The notes under the pieces were generated by a model that saw only the letters and a list, made by a program, of their open reading frames with translations, searched no databases and had not been told where the DNA came from. 64,000 bases of DNA from Xylophilus sp042867185 (GTDB lineage Bacteria > Pseudomonadota > Gammaproteobacteria > Burkholderiales > Burkholderiaceae_C). The stretch's first letter is position 1, and every line of letters starts with the position of its first letter. The translations under genes and the position numbers were made by a program. Below are positions 24,939-33,722 of this stretch, in pieces. Location: positions 1 to 64,000 of the forward strand of contig JBHZQV010000021.1 in assembly GCA_042867185.1 (NCBI GenBank), read 5' to 3'.

Positions 24939-25934
24939 TCAGACGTTCTGAGCGACGTCGTCCGCCCCGCGTGCCGCCGTCGCGGCGTCGTGCGATGGCG
25001 GAGATGGATTTTGTAGCGGTACGCGCGGCTTGGTGAGCCAGTCCTCTTTCACCGGCAGGCCATACTGCCGGAAGATCTCGGCGACCTGCGCAAGATGCTG
25101 GGGGGTGCGGTCCGCATATTCGCTGAAGCGGCCGGAATCGTTATCGATCGACAACTCGCCACGGTCGTCGTAATAGAGCGTTCCGCAAATGCGGGCTTCG
25201 GGTACCAGGCGATTGCTTTGCCAGGGTTGCTGCCAGGGCTGACCACCGATCAGTGTGACGTGGCCTTGTGCGAATGGCTGCTTCTTCTTGCGTGCCTGCT
25301 TGGTGGTCATCGGCTCGTCCAACGCCACGCCCGGATGTACCTCGCCGATGACCAGGCTACCGTTCTTGGCGATATTCCATTTGTACTCGACCTTCTTGTC
25401 CCGCAGATCGTCCAGCCGCAAGCGTTGCGCGAGGGGGCGCTGAGCCGTATGGGCCGCGTCCATGTCGTTCTGCGCGTGGAACGTCGGCGTGCGCCTGATG
25501 GTGTCGATCTCGTCGTGGCGCATGTCGAATCGCGCAGCCAGCGTGGACGCATCGGCGGAATGCGCGCCTTCCAGCGCCGGCGCGGTGGAAACGAACAGCC
25601 GCGTCGGGTTGATCTTCACACGCGCCTGGCCTTGTCCGAGGTCTTCTATTTCCTGCTTCTGGATCGGCGTCCTGTGCACCACGCCGTGCTCGGTATCGAG
25701 TATCTTTCCCCGCGCCGGCTGGGCGCTGCCGAACAGCATGTCGAGACGCGGGGCGGGTGTCGGGAGCTCTGCCAATGCAGCCGTAGCCGAACGGGTGCGG
25801 CGCAGGCCTTGCAGTTGATCGAGAGGTCCGCCCGACGGGAGTGTGCAGCTGCGCGTGCGGTCATCGCGCTGCACGCCGACAACGCTGTCTGGCGCGGCGT
25901 GCGACACGGGAGCGACGGTTGCAGAGATTTCCAT
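24939..25934 (-). CDS. Candidate type III secretion effector (HrpX/PIP-box regulated), unknown function
   Basis: This 331-residue protein has no enzyme family I recognise. The start ATG 25934 (MEISATVAPVSHAAP) lies 66 bp after a PIP box. The N-terminal ~75 residues are rich in Ser, Thr, Pro and Ala, with only one acidic residue in the first 12 and Ile at position 3, as in many type III effectors. The stretch GPLDQLQGLRRTRSATAALAEL is also typical. The C-terminal part (about 205-303) contains GHVTLIGGQP, then ICGTLYYDDRGELSIDNDSGRFS and YADRTPQHLAQVAEIFRQYGL. This looks like the G.L...G.L...DN.SG.F....  module I associate with secreted and effector proteins. There is no signal peptide or membrane segment. 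GC is lower than in neighbours. No secretion genes are in the window. Confidence 0.65.
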   Translation of the reverse strand: MEISATVAPVSHAAPDSVVGVQRDDRTRSCTLPSGGPLDQLQGLRRTRSATAALAELPTPAPRLDMLFGSAQPARGKILDTEHGVVHRTPIQKQEIEDLGQGQARVKINPTRLFVSTAPALEGAHSADASTLAARFDMRHDEIDTIRRTPTFHAQNDMDAAHTAQRPLAQRLRLDDLRDKKVEYKWNIAKNGSLVIGEVHPGVALDEPMTTKQARKKKQPFAQGHVTLIGGQPWQQPWQSNRLVPEARICGTLYYDDRGELSIDNDSGRFSEYADRTPQHLAQVAEIFRQYGLPVKEDWLTKPRVPLQNPSPPSHDAATAARGADDVAQNV

Positions 25935-26000
25935 GGGATTGCCTAGAGTTGCCCAGGGGAAAATCTTCGCAGCAACCCCTCCAGGTGCGTCGATGCAGTG

Positions 26001-26025
26001 CCGAATCCCTGCGGCACCAGGCGAA
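26001..26025 (-). promoter_or_regulatory. PIP box (TTCGC-N15-TTCGG), HrpX/HrpB-type promoter element
   Basis: On the minus strand, TTCGC (26025-26021), exactly 15 bases, then TTCGG (26005-26001). This fits the plant-inducible-promoter consensus TTCGB-N15-TTCGB that HrpX-type AraC regulators recognise in Xanthomonas, Acidovorax and, with N16, Ralstonia. It ends 66 bp before the ATG of the candidate effector, the expected distance. A clear YANNNT -10 box 30-32 bp downstream was not found. I estimate about one chance match per window of this size, so the position, not the motif alone, is the argument. Confidence 0.6.
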
Positions 26026-26116
26026 ATGCGGCGCCATTCCTTGCGACTGGAAGAGGCGGCCGGCATGCCGGAGAGGGCGGCGGGAGCCGGCTATCTGCCA
26101 TGCACACCGTAGCGAA

Positions 26117-27337
26117 TCAAATCATTCCCAACAGCCGGTCGAGCGGCAGCTTGACCTTCACCTCGCCGTGCGTCACGCCGTTGGCGATCTTGTAGGTGGG
26201 CTGCATCGTGTCGCGCACCGCCATCTCGCCGATCGGCGAACCCTGGCGGTTCAGCACCACCGCCACCTTCGGCGTGGTGCCGGTGCGGCCGCGTTTCAGC
26301 ACGATGGCCGTCTCGTTGCTCGCCAGCTTGACGAAACACCCGGGTGGATAGACGCCGATGGCGCTGAACAGCGCCTTGCCCGCCTCGTCCACCTTCTGGT
26401 CCTGGTCGAGGTAGCTGGCGCGCATCGCCACCGCCGCCGGCATCGCGGTACGCGAGACCCGCGGCGACAGGCGTGCCGCGAAGATGTCGGCCCGCTCGAT
26501 CAGCCGCGCCAGCCGCTCGGCCGGCTGCATGTCCTGCAGCGGGCCCGAGGGCGGCTCGTGGTGCAGCCGTACGGCATCCAGCCACAGCGGATCGGTGACG
26601 CCCTGGCGCTCCAGCAGCGCGGCCGAGCCGTGGGCATGCACCGAAATCACCGCCATCTGGTTCTCGTTGGGGCGCGCGGTCTGCTGGGCCAGCTCGTCCT
26701 GCAGCTCGGTCATGCTGATGTTCATCGTCAGCGCGGCCTTGCCGACCGTCTCGATCGTGGCCGCATCCCATTTGAGCGTGTCGCGGGCCGCCATGATGCA
26801 GACCACCGCCACCAGCATGCCGTGCGTCGCGCTGTACATCTCCAGCTCGCTCGAGGCGAAGTGGATCAGCGCGAAAAGCGTGGCGTCGGGCATGCGGCGC
26901 GACAGCACCTCCAGCTCGGCGTGCAGCCGGCCCAGGCGGGTCAAAAAATCGGGGGCCTTGGCATCGCGCAGCAGGGCGGTCGCGCGGATCTGCATGTCGT
27001 GCCAGTCGGGCGGCGCGCTGCGCAGCGTTTCCTCGGCCCGGCTGCGCGGGTCGACCGTCGGCAGCCCGGCGTCGATCCGGGCGGTCGCGATCTGGCCGAT
27101 CGTGTGTTCCTTGCGCACCAGCACGTCGAGCTGGCCCATGAAGGCGCGGTGCTGCTCGGGCGATTCGGCGATGTCGACGCAGAGCGTGCCGCCGCGGGTC
27201 GCCATCGTCTGGACCTGGTCCCGGGTCTGGAAAACGAAGCCCTTCGACGCCAGCAGCGTACCGCTGGTGGTCCGGATCGAAAACGGCAGCGGTTTGCCGA
27301 TTCGGATGGAGTCGAGGTTGAGCGGGATCAGCTTCAT
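26117..27337 (-). CDS. HD-GYP-like domain protein, degenerate active site
   Basis: This 406-residue cytoplasmic protein starts at ATG 27337 (MKLIPLNLDSIRIGKPLPF). The N-terminal region (about 1-125) resembles the domain that precedes HD-GYP domains in many proteobacterial c-di-GMP phosphodiesterases. The central part (about 155-320) follows HD-GYP order: THGMLVAVVCIMA, then VGKAALTMNISMTELQDELAQQ, HAHGSAALLE and LDAVRLHHEPPSG. The key His-Asp of the HDxGK motif is replaced (LTMNIS) and the GYP triplet is lost (HHEPPSG), while HHE is kept. It is therefore probably not an active phosphodiesterase and may bind c-di-GMP or act as a scaffold. It is upstream of the candidate effector on the same strand. 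Confidence 0.72.
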   Translation of the reverse strand: MKLIPLNLDSIRIGKPLPFSIRTTSGTLLASKGFVFQTRDQVQTMATRGGTLCVDIAESPEQHRAFMGQLDVLVRKEHTIGQIATARIDAGLPTVDPRSRAEETLRSAPPDWHDMQIRATALLRDAKAPDFLTRLGRLHAELEVLSRRMPDATLFALIHFASSELEMYSATHGMLVAVVCIMAARDTLKWDAATIETVGKAALTMNISMTELQDELAQQTARPNENQMAVISVHAHGSAALLERQGVTDPLWLDAVRLHHEPPSGPLQDMQPAERLARLIERADIFAARLSPRVSRTAMPAAVAMRASYLDQDQKVDEAGKALFSAIGVYPPGCFVKLASNETAIVLKRGRTGTTPKVAVVLNRQGSPIGEMAVRDTMQPTYKIANGVTHGEVKVKLPLDRLLGMI

Positions 27338-27439
27338 GGGAAGCAAGAGATTATCCGGCGTTTGTATGCTAATGAATCACGCAGGCGATAGCCGCCCGCA
27401 AGAAATGCGGGGCCGTCCTGCCGCCGGCCTCGGCCGTTG

Positions 27440-29668
27440 TCAGAAATCGACGGATGCCGTCAGCGAGAAAGTGCGCGGCGCACCCAGCACCAGGTAGCCG
27501 GCGCCGGCATAGCCGCCGACCGAGCCCCAGTAGTTGCGGTCGGCGACGTTGTCGATGCGCCCGCGCAGCGTCACCAGCCGGCCCTGCACTTCGGTGGTGT
27601 AGCGGGCGCCGATATCCACCCGGGTCCAACCCGGCACCCGCAGCGCGTTGGCCGCATCGGCATAGCTGCTGCGGGTTGCGGTTGCCCGCGCATTGAGCGC
27701 CAGGCCGCGCACGCCCGGCACGTCCCACTCGGCGCTCACGCTGCCTTGTGCGTCGGGCACGCCGATCACCTTCTTGCCGTCGGTGGCGGTGCTGCCAGTG
27801 GAGCGTTGCGTCGCGTCGAGCAAGGTGATGCCGCCCAGCACCTTCAGGCCGCGCATCGGCTCGCCGAACACGGTGGTCTCCAGGCCCTGGTGGCGGTCTT
27901 CGCCCTGCGAGCCGAAGATCTGATTGACGACGATGCTGCGTGGGCGGTCGGTGCTGAAGAGGGCTGCACTCGCGCCCAGGCGGCCACCGTCGTACTTCAC
28001 GCCGACTTCCTTCTGCTTGGCGACATAGGGTGCGAGTTGCGCGCCGGTGTTGAGCACCGGACGTCCGCCGGAATTGGCGGGCGCGGTCTCGCCAGGGCTC
28101 AACTGCTCGATGTAGTTCGCATAGACCGACAGTTCCTTGCGCAGCTTGAACACCACGCCGGCCGCAGGGCTGTTGCGGCTCTGGTCGTAGACCGACGCGG
28201 CGCCGCCAGGGCTGGTGAGGGTGCTTCCGTTGAAGGTGCGGTAGCCGATGGTCGTGCTGTTGACCGTCTGCCGGCGCACGCCCAAGGTCACCAGCAACGT
28301 GTCGTCGAGGAACGACAGCGTGTCGCCGAGCGCGAAGCTGTTGAGCTGGCTTCGGCGCTGCAGGGCGGGACCGTCCGGGTTGCCGCTGCCGGCCGTGGCA
28401 CTGAAGGCGGGAAAGGGCGACAGCACCGGGTTGTAGAGGTTCGTCGCCTGCTGACGGCCGACGTCGAACGCGTAGGAGTTGTCGCGGTCCAGACCGAAAT
28501 ACGCCATCGACGCGACGAGCGCATGCTTGACCGGGCCGGTTTCGACTTTGGCCCGCACCCCGATCTCGCCGGTCTTGACCGTTTCGCGACCGGTGTTGTC
28601 GAAGCGGTAGGTGGTGCCTGCGCCCGCGTTGTCGGCAAGCGCGAAATTGGCCAGCGAGTTGGCTTCCGATCCTTTGCGCGCACCGGCGGCGAACCAGCCG
28701 GTCACCCGGTCGTTGAAGTCGACTTCGCCGCGCACCGTGCCGAAGGTGTCGCGCTCGTCGGAGTAGGACCAGGGCTGCGCCCAGTTGGTCGACGCGTCGG
28801 GCGCACGCGGAATGGCGGTCAGCGTGCCGCCGGGCGTCACGTTGGTGCGGGTCGCGTTCAGCCTATGGTTCTGGTAGCCGATGTCGCCCGACAGGCGCAC
28901 GTTGCGGCCGCGCCAGTCCAGGCCGAGCGACACCACGTCGAGGGCGACCTTCTCGCGGTCCACGCCGGTGCCGCCTTCGCGGTGGGCCGCGTTCAGGCGG
29001 ATGCCGGTGCTGTCGTCGGGCCCGAAGCGGCGCGAGAGATCGACCGCGCCGTACTTCTGCGAACCGCTGGCGCCGCCCAGGGTGACCTGCGACAGGGGCT
29101 CGTGGGCGGCGCGCTTGGGCAGCAGGTTGACCGTGCCGCCGATGCCGTCGCCGCCCGGCGTGATGCCGGTCAGGAAGGTGCTGGCGCCGTGCAGCACCTC
29201 GACCCGCTCGAACAGCTCCGACGAGATGTACTGGCGCGGCAGCAGGCTGTAGAGCCCGTTGTAGGCGACGTAGTCGGAGCTGAGCAAAAAGCCGCGGATG
29301 AAATACGACTCCTGGAAGTTGCCGAAGCCGCGGGCCACCCGGATCGACGGATCGTTCTGCAGCACGTCGCCGACGCTGCGCGCCTGCTGGTTCTGGATCA
29401 GCGCGTTGGTGAAGCTGGTGACGGCGAACGGCGTCTCCATGTTGTCCTGGTTGCCCAGGATGCCCACCCGGCCGCCGCGCGCCACCTGGCCGCCGGCGTA
29501 CGGCTGGGTCAGGCCCTCGGCCGACGCGTCGGCGCTGGCCTCCACGTTCACCGTGCGCAGGGTGCCGGCATTGTCGGCCGGTGCGGCGGTCTGCGCCTGC
29601 AGCGGCAGGGAGAACACGGCGGTCAGGGCCAGGGCGAGGGGGGCGAGCGGGAAACGGGTGCGGGACAT
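27440..29668 (-). CDS. TonB-dependent siderophore receptor
   Basis: This outer-membrane receptor for a ferric siderophore has 742 residues. The start at ATG 29668 (MSRTRFPLAPLALALTAVF) places a normal signal peptide ending LPLQAQ. A short N-terminal stretch with LRTVNVEAS (TonB box-like) is followed by the plug domain: ETPFAVTSFTNALIQNQQARSVGDVL, PSIRVARGFGNFQESYFIRGF and LFERVEVLHGASTFLTG..PGGDGIGGTVNLLPKRA (about 80-190). The 22-strand barrel ends with LGAPRTFSLTASVDF, whose terminal Phe is typical. No FecR/FecI-type extension and no siderophore genes are adjacent. A Fur-box-like palindrome lies 21 bp upstream of the start. Confidence 0.93.
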   Translation of the reverse strand: MSRTRFPLAPLALALTAVFSLPLQAQTAAPADNAGTLRTVNVEASADASAEGLTQPYAGGQVARGGRVGILGNQDNMETPFAVTSFTNALIQNQQARSVGDVLQNDPSIRVARGFGNFQESYFIRGFLLSSDYVAYNGLYSLLPRQYISSELFERVEVLHGASTFLTGITPGGDGIGGTVNLLPKRAAHEPLSQVTLGGASGSQKYGAVDLSRRFGPDDSTGIRLNAAHREGGTGVDREKVALDVVSLGLDWRGRNVRLSGDIGYQNHRLNATRTNVTPGGTLTAIPRAPDASTNWAQPWSYSDERDTFGTVRGEVDFNDRVTGWFAAGARKGSEANSLANFALADNAGAGTTYRFDNTGRETVKTGEIGVRAKVETGPVKHALVASMAYFGLDRDNSYAFDVGRQQATNLYNPVLSPFPAFSATAGSGNPDGPALQRRSQLNSFALGDTLSFLDDTLLVTLGVRRQTVNSTTIGYRTFNGSTLTSPGGAASVYDQSRNSPAAGVVFKLRKELSVYANYIEQLSPGETAPANSGGRPVLNTGAQLAPYVAKQKEVGVKYDGGRLGASAALFSTDRPRSIVVNQIFGSQGEDRHQGLETTVFGEPMRGLKVLGGITLLDATQRSTGSTATDGKKVIGVPDAQGSVSAEWDVPGVRGLALNARATATRSSYADAANALRVPGWTRVDIGARYTTEVQGRLVTLRGRIDNVADRNYWGSVGGYAGAGYLVLGAPRTFSLTASVDF

Positions 29669-29689
29669 AGGAGCGCCGATGGAGGTTGG

Positions 29690-29708
29690 AATGCGAATGG
29701 ATCGCATT
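29690..29708 (-). promoter_or_regulatory. Fur-box-like palindrome upstream of the TonB receptor
   Basis: AATGCGA, five bases ATGGA, then TCGCATT: a perfect 7-bp inverted repeat of 19 bp in all. It resembles Fur operators built on the AATGAGAAT...ATTCTCATT pattern, with C replacing A in each arm. Its place just upstream of a siderophore receptor supports iron control. Inference only. Confidence 0.5.
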
Positions 29709-29843
29709 TTCGACTGCGGCGGGTGGAAGCACGAGAAAAATTGGGAGGCATGCCAACAATCGCGGGCCGGCGTTGCGATGCAGCAACGGACTCCCGATCA
29801 CCCCCCTCCGGACGGCCGCGCCATGCCGCGCCGGAACGACAAA

Positions 29844-29873
29844 AGCCGGATTCCGCATGAAATCCGGCTCCGG
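29844..29873 (-). terminator. Rho-independent terminator after the Uma2-family gene
   Basis: On the minus strand AGCCGGATT, an 8-nt loop, and AATCCGGCT followed by TTT. The 9-bp stem with a short U-tract lies 42 bp after the stop of the Uma2 gene and would end the efflux operon transcript before the TonB receptor. Confidence 0.7.
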
Positions 29874-29915
29874 CCGGCATCCCGCGCCGGCCTCATGCTA
29901 TCGATTCAGGAGCGT

Positions 29916-30521
29916 CTAGGCCGCTGCGCCGTCGCGGCCGCCGTCCACAGGCGCGACAGGCGGATCGATTTCCGCATACAGATCGTCGGCGGGGACCGTC
30001 AATGCCACGCTGGTCAACTCCACCGCCTGTGCGCCGACGAACGGATGCAGCACCCACAGACCGTCGATGCCCTTGCGGTAGACGTCCGCAGTGCGCAAAC
30101 CGACGTCCACCAAGACGTATTCCTGCAAGGACGCGATCTGCCGGTAATGCGCGAATTTCGCCCCCCGGTCGAAGCTGCTGGTGCCCGGCGAGAGCACCTC
30201 GCACAGCAGCACCGGCTCCGATTTCGACAGGCTGCTCGCATGGTCCGCATCGCTGCAGGTGACCATCACGTCGGGATAGAAGTAGGCGTTGGACGCCTGC
30301 ACCTGCAGCCGCATGTCGCTCATGAAGGTGCGGCAGCGGCTGCCGCGCAGGTGGTTGCGCAGGGCCATCGCCATGTTCAAGGTCACCGTCACATGCCGGT
30401 CCTCCGCCCCCGCCATCGCGAAGGCCTCGCCGTCGATGTATTCGTGCCGCTCGGACTGCTGTGCCTCCCAGGCCAGGTAGTCGTCGGCCGTCATGTAGTT
30501 TTGCTGCTGCGGTTGGGCCAT
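29916..30521 (-). CDS. Uma2 family (DUF820) putative restriction-endonuclease-fold protein
   Basis: This 201-residue protein is of the Uma2 family, which has a PD-(D/E)XK nuclease fold and unknown biological role. It begins with the typical MTADDYLAWEAQQSERHEYIDGEAFAMAG (about 10-38). Family active-site positions are visible as YPDVMVTCS (about 82-90) and PVLLCEVLSPGTSSFDRGAKFAHYRQI (about 102-128). Uma2 genes are abundant in cyanobacteria and Deinococcus and patchy elsewhere. It lies 36 bp after the RND permease gene on the same strand and before the operon terminator. It may be co-transcribed, but no functional link to efflux is known. Confidence 0.88.
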   Translation of the reverse strand: MAQPQQQNYMTADDYLAWEAQQSERHEYIDGEAFAMAGAEDRHVTVTLNMAMALRNHLRGSRCRTFMSDMRLQVQASNAYFYPDVMVTCSDADHASSLSKSEPVLLCEVLSPGTSSFDRGAKFAHYRQIASLQEYVLVDVGLRTADVYRKGIDGLWVLHPFVGAQAVELTSVALTVPADDLYAEIDPPVAPVDGGRDGAAA

Positions 30522-30557
30522 GGGATCCTCGTGCGGTGGACAAGATGGTGCCGGCGA

Positions 30558-33500
30558 TTATCCGCCGCGGGCCTCCCCAGCCCGCCGGCCCCGCAGCTTG
30601 CGCATCACCCACTGCCCCAGGTCGTCGATGTAGGTGAACACCGGCGGGATCACCAGCAGGCTCAGCACGGTCGAGGTGATCAGGCCGCCGATCACCGCGA
30701 CCGCCATCGGCGAGCGGAAGCTCGAATCGGCCGCGCCCAGGCCGAGCGCGATCGGCATCATGCCGGCGCCCATGGCCAGCGTCGTCATGATGATCGGGCG
30801 CGCCCGCTTGTGGCAGGCGTCCAGCAGCGCGTCCCAGCGGCTCATCGGCGGGCGGTCGTGCGCGTCGGCATCGCCGCCGGCGTGGCTCTGGCCGCGCCGC
30901 GCCAGGATCGCGTACTCGACCAGCAGGATCGAGTTCTTGGTCGCGATGCCCATCAGCATGATCAGGCCGATCAGGGACGGCATCGAGAAGCTCTTCTGCG
31001 CGATCAGCAGGCCGACGAAGGCGCCGCCCAGCGACAGCGGCAGTGCCGCCAGGATGGTCACCGGGTGCAGGAAGTCCTTGAACAGCAGCACCAGCACGAT
31101 GTAGATGCACAGCACGCCGGTCAGCATCGCCAGGCCGAAGCTCGCGAACAGCTCGCCCATCACCTCGGCGTCGCCCACCTCGGTCACCCGCACGCCGGGC
31201 GGCAGGTTCTTGACCGACGGCAGTTCGCGCACCAGCGTGGCGGCATCGCCCAGCGGCACGCCCGACAGCTCGATCTCGAAGTTGATGTTGCGCGCCCGGT
31301 CGTAGCGGCTGATGACGGCCGGGCCGCCGGCCACCTCCAGCGTGGCGACGTCGCCCAGCATCACCGGGCCGCGGGTGCCGGGCACGGTCAGGCGCTCCAG
31401 CACGGCCAGGTCGGTGCGGGCCACGTCGCCCAGGCGCACCACGATCGGCACCTGCCGCGTCGCCAGGTTGAGCTTGGGCAGCGCCACGTCGTAGTCGCCG
31501 ACGGTGGCGACGCGCAGGGTTTCGGCGATCGCGGCGCTGGTCACGCCGCGGTCGGCGGCGCGGGCGAAGTCGGGCCGCACCGCGATCTCGGGGCGCACCA
31601 GGCTGGCCGACGAACCGATGTTGCCGAAGCCCGGCACGCTGCGCAGGTCGCGCTCCACGTCGCGGGCGGCGGTGGTCAGGGCCTGCGGATCGTCGCCGGC
31701 CAGCACCAGGATGTACTTCTCGTTGCCGCCGGCCAGGCCCACCTTCATCCGCACGCCGGGCTGCGATTCCAGCGCGGTGCGGATCTTGGCCTCTGTGACC
31801 TGCTTGCGCGGCCGCTCGCCGCGCGGCACCAGCTGGATGGTCAGCGTGGCCTTGCGCGGCTCGGCCGCGGCGCTGCCGGCGACCGGGTCGGCGCCGGCGC
31901 TGCCCGCACCGACGGTGGTGTAGATGCTCTTGATGTTGTCGAGCTTCATCAGCCGCAGGCGGGTGTCCTCGGCCGCGGCCATGGTCTGCCGCAGGGTGCT
32001 GCCGGGCGGCAGCTCCAGGTACACCTGGGTCTGCGAGTTGTCGTCGGGCGGGATGAAACCGGTCGGCAGCAGCGGGATCAGCGCGATCGAGCCGACGAAG
32101 AACACCATCGCCAGCGCGGTCGTCGCCAGCCGGTGCTTCAGGCACCAGGTGACCCAGCGCATGTAGGTGCCGAGCCAGCGTGGCTCCTTCTCGGCATCGA
32201 CGATCGGCTTCAGCAGGTAGGCCGCCATCATCGGCGTCAGCACCCGGGCGACCACCAGCGAGGCGAACACGGCGAGCGCCGCCGTCCAGCCGAACTGCTT
32301 GAAAAAGCGGCCGGCGATGCCGCTCATGAAGGCGGTCGGCAGGAACACCGCGATCAGGGTGAAGGTGGTCGCAATGACCGCCAGCCCGATCTCGTCGGCC
32401 GCCTCCATCGCCGCCTGGTAGGGCGACTTGCCCATGCGCAGGTGGCGCACGATGTTCTCCACCTCGACGATCGCATCGTCCACCAGGATGCCGATCACCA
32501 AAGACAGCGCCAGCAGCGTGATCACGTTCACCGAGAAGCCCAGCGCGTACATGCCGATGAAGGCCGGAATCGCCGACAGCGGCAGCGCCACCGCCGAGAC
32601 CAGCGTGGCCCGCCAGTCGCGCAGAAACAGCCACACCACGATCACGGCCAGGATCGCGCCCTCGTAGAGCAGGTGCATCGAGCCTTCGTATTCCTCGGCC
32701 ACCGGCTGCACGAAGTTGAACGCCTCGGTCAGGGTGATGTCGGGATGGTCGGCCTTGAGCTGCCCCAGCACCTTCTGCACCTGCGCGCCCACTTCCACTT
32801 CGCTGGCGCCGCGGCTGCGGGCGACCTCGAAGCCGACGACCGGCTTGCCGTCGAGCAGCGCGGCGGCGCGGCGCTCGGCCACCGTGTCGGTGACGGTGGC
32901 CACCTGGTCCAGCCTGATGCGCTGGCCGCTGGCGAGCGAGAGCTGCAACGCGCCCAGTTCGGCCGCCGACTTGACGGTGGCCAGCGTGCGCACCGGCTGC
33001 TCGCTGCCGCCCAGGTCGGCCCGGCCGCCGGCGCTTTCCGCCTGCACCTGGCGCAGCTGGCGCGAGATGTCGGCCGCGCTGGCGCCGAGGGACTGGAGCT
33101 TGTTGGCATCGAGCGCCACCCGCACCTCGCGCTGCACCCCACCGACGCGGTTGACCGCGCCCACGCCGGGCACCGTCAGCAGACGCCGGGCGATGGTGTC
33201 CTCGACGAACCACGACAGTCCCTCGTCGTCGAGCTGGGTGGACTGCACCGTGTACGCCAGCACCGGCTTGCCGGCCAGGTCGACCTTGGTGATGATCGGG
33301 TCGCGCAGATCGGCCGGCATGTCGGCGCGGACCCGGCTGACGGCCGAGCGCACGTCGTCCACCGCCTCCTGCACCGGCTTCTCCAGGCGGAACTCGGCCA
33401 GGATGGTGACGGTGCCGTCCTGCACGGTGGTGGTGATGTGCTTCAGGCCCTGCACGGTGGCGATCGAGTTCTCGATCTTGCGGGCCACGTCGGTTTCCAG

Positions 33501-33674
33501 CTGGCCCGGCGCGGCGCCGGGCAGCAGGGCGGTGACGTTGACCAGCGGCAGGTCCATGTCGGGGAAGTTCTGCACCTTCATCGCCTGGAAGGACAGCATG
33601 CCGGCGAAGGTGAGCAGCACGAACAGCATCACCGCCGGGATCGGGTTCTTGATCGACCAGGAGGAAACGTTCAT
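30558..33674 (-). CDS. RND multidrug efflux permease (AcrB/HAE1 family)
   Basis: This inner-membrane proton-driven pump component has 1038 residues, the normal size, with twelve predicted membrane helices in two halves. It starts MNVSSWSIKNPIPAVMLFVLLTFAGMLSFQAMKVQNFPDMDLP. The proton-relay Asp pair is in GILVDDAIVEVENIVRHL (about 398-415). The periplasmic porter loops and the second-half motif GIATKNSILLVEYA (about 950-963) are intact. It follows the adaptor gene by 48 bp in an operon tetR-OM factor-adaptor-permease. The substrate cannot be told from sequence; drugs or solvents are usual for the family. Confidence 0.95.
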   Translation of the reverse strand: MNVSSWSIKNPIPAVMLFVLLTFAGMLSFQAMKVQNFPDMDLPLVNVTALLPGAAPGQLETDVARKIENSIATVQGLKHITTTVQDGTVTILAEFRLEKPVQEAVDDVRSAVSRVRADMPADLRDPIITKVDLAGKPVLAYTVQSTQLDDEGLSWFVEDTIARRLLTVPGVGAVNRVGGVQREVRVALDANKLQSLGASAADISRQLRQVQAESAGGRADLGGSEQPVRTLATVKSAAELGALQLSLASGQRIRLDQVATVTDTVAERRAAALLDGKPVVGFEVARSRGASEVEVGAQVQKVLGQLKADHPDITLTEAFNFVQPVAEEYEGSMHLLYEGAILAVIVVWLFLRDWRATLVSAVALPLSAIPAFIGMYALGFSVNVITLLALSLVIGILVDDAIVEVENIVRHLRMGKSPYQAAMEAADEIGLAVIATTFTLIAVFLPTAFMSGIAGRFFKQFGWTAALAVFASLVVARVLTPMMAAYLLKPIVDAEKEPRWLGTYMRWVTWCLKHRLATTALAMVFFVGSIALIPLLPTGFIPPDDNSQTQVYLELPPGSTLRQTMAAAEDTRLRLMKLDNIKSIYTTVGAGSAGADPVAGSAAAEPRKATLTIQLVPRGERPRKQVTEAKIRTALESQPGVRMKVGLAGGNEKYILVLAGDDPQALTTAARDVERDLRSVPGFGNIGSSASLVRPEIAVRPDFARAADRGVTSAAIAETLRVATVGDYDVALPKLNLATRQVPIVVRLGDVARTDLAVLERLTVPGTRGPVMLGDVATLEVAGGPAVISRYDRARNINFEIELSGVPLGDAATLVRELPSVKNLPPGVRVTEVGDAEVMGELFASFGLAMLTGVLCIYIVLVLLFKDFLHPVTILAALPLSLGGAFVGLLIAQKSFSMPSLIGLIMLMGIATKNSILLVEYAILARRGQSHAGGDADAHDRPPMSRWDALLDACHKRARPIIMTTLAMGAGMMPIALGLGAADSSFRSPMAVAVIGGLITSTVLSLLVIPPVFTYIDDLGQWVMRKLRGRRAGEARGG

Positions 33675-33722
33675 GGCCGGGCTCCGGCGAGGGGTGGGCA
33701 GGGGATCGGCATCGTCTGCTCC

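Noticed and set aside
24920..24960. tRNA-like T-loop GGTTCGAATC
   Set aside because: Flanking bases do not form a T-stem, and no anticodon arm or acceptor stem could be built around it.
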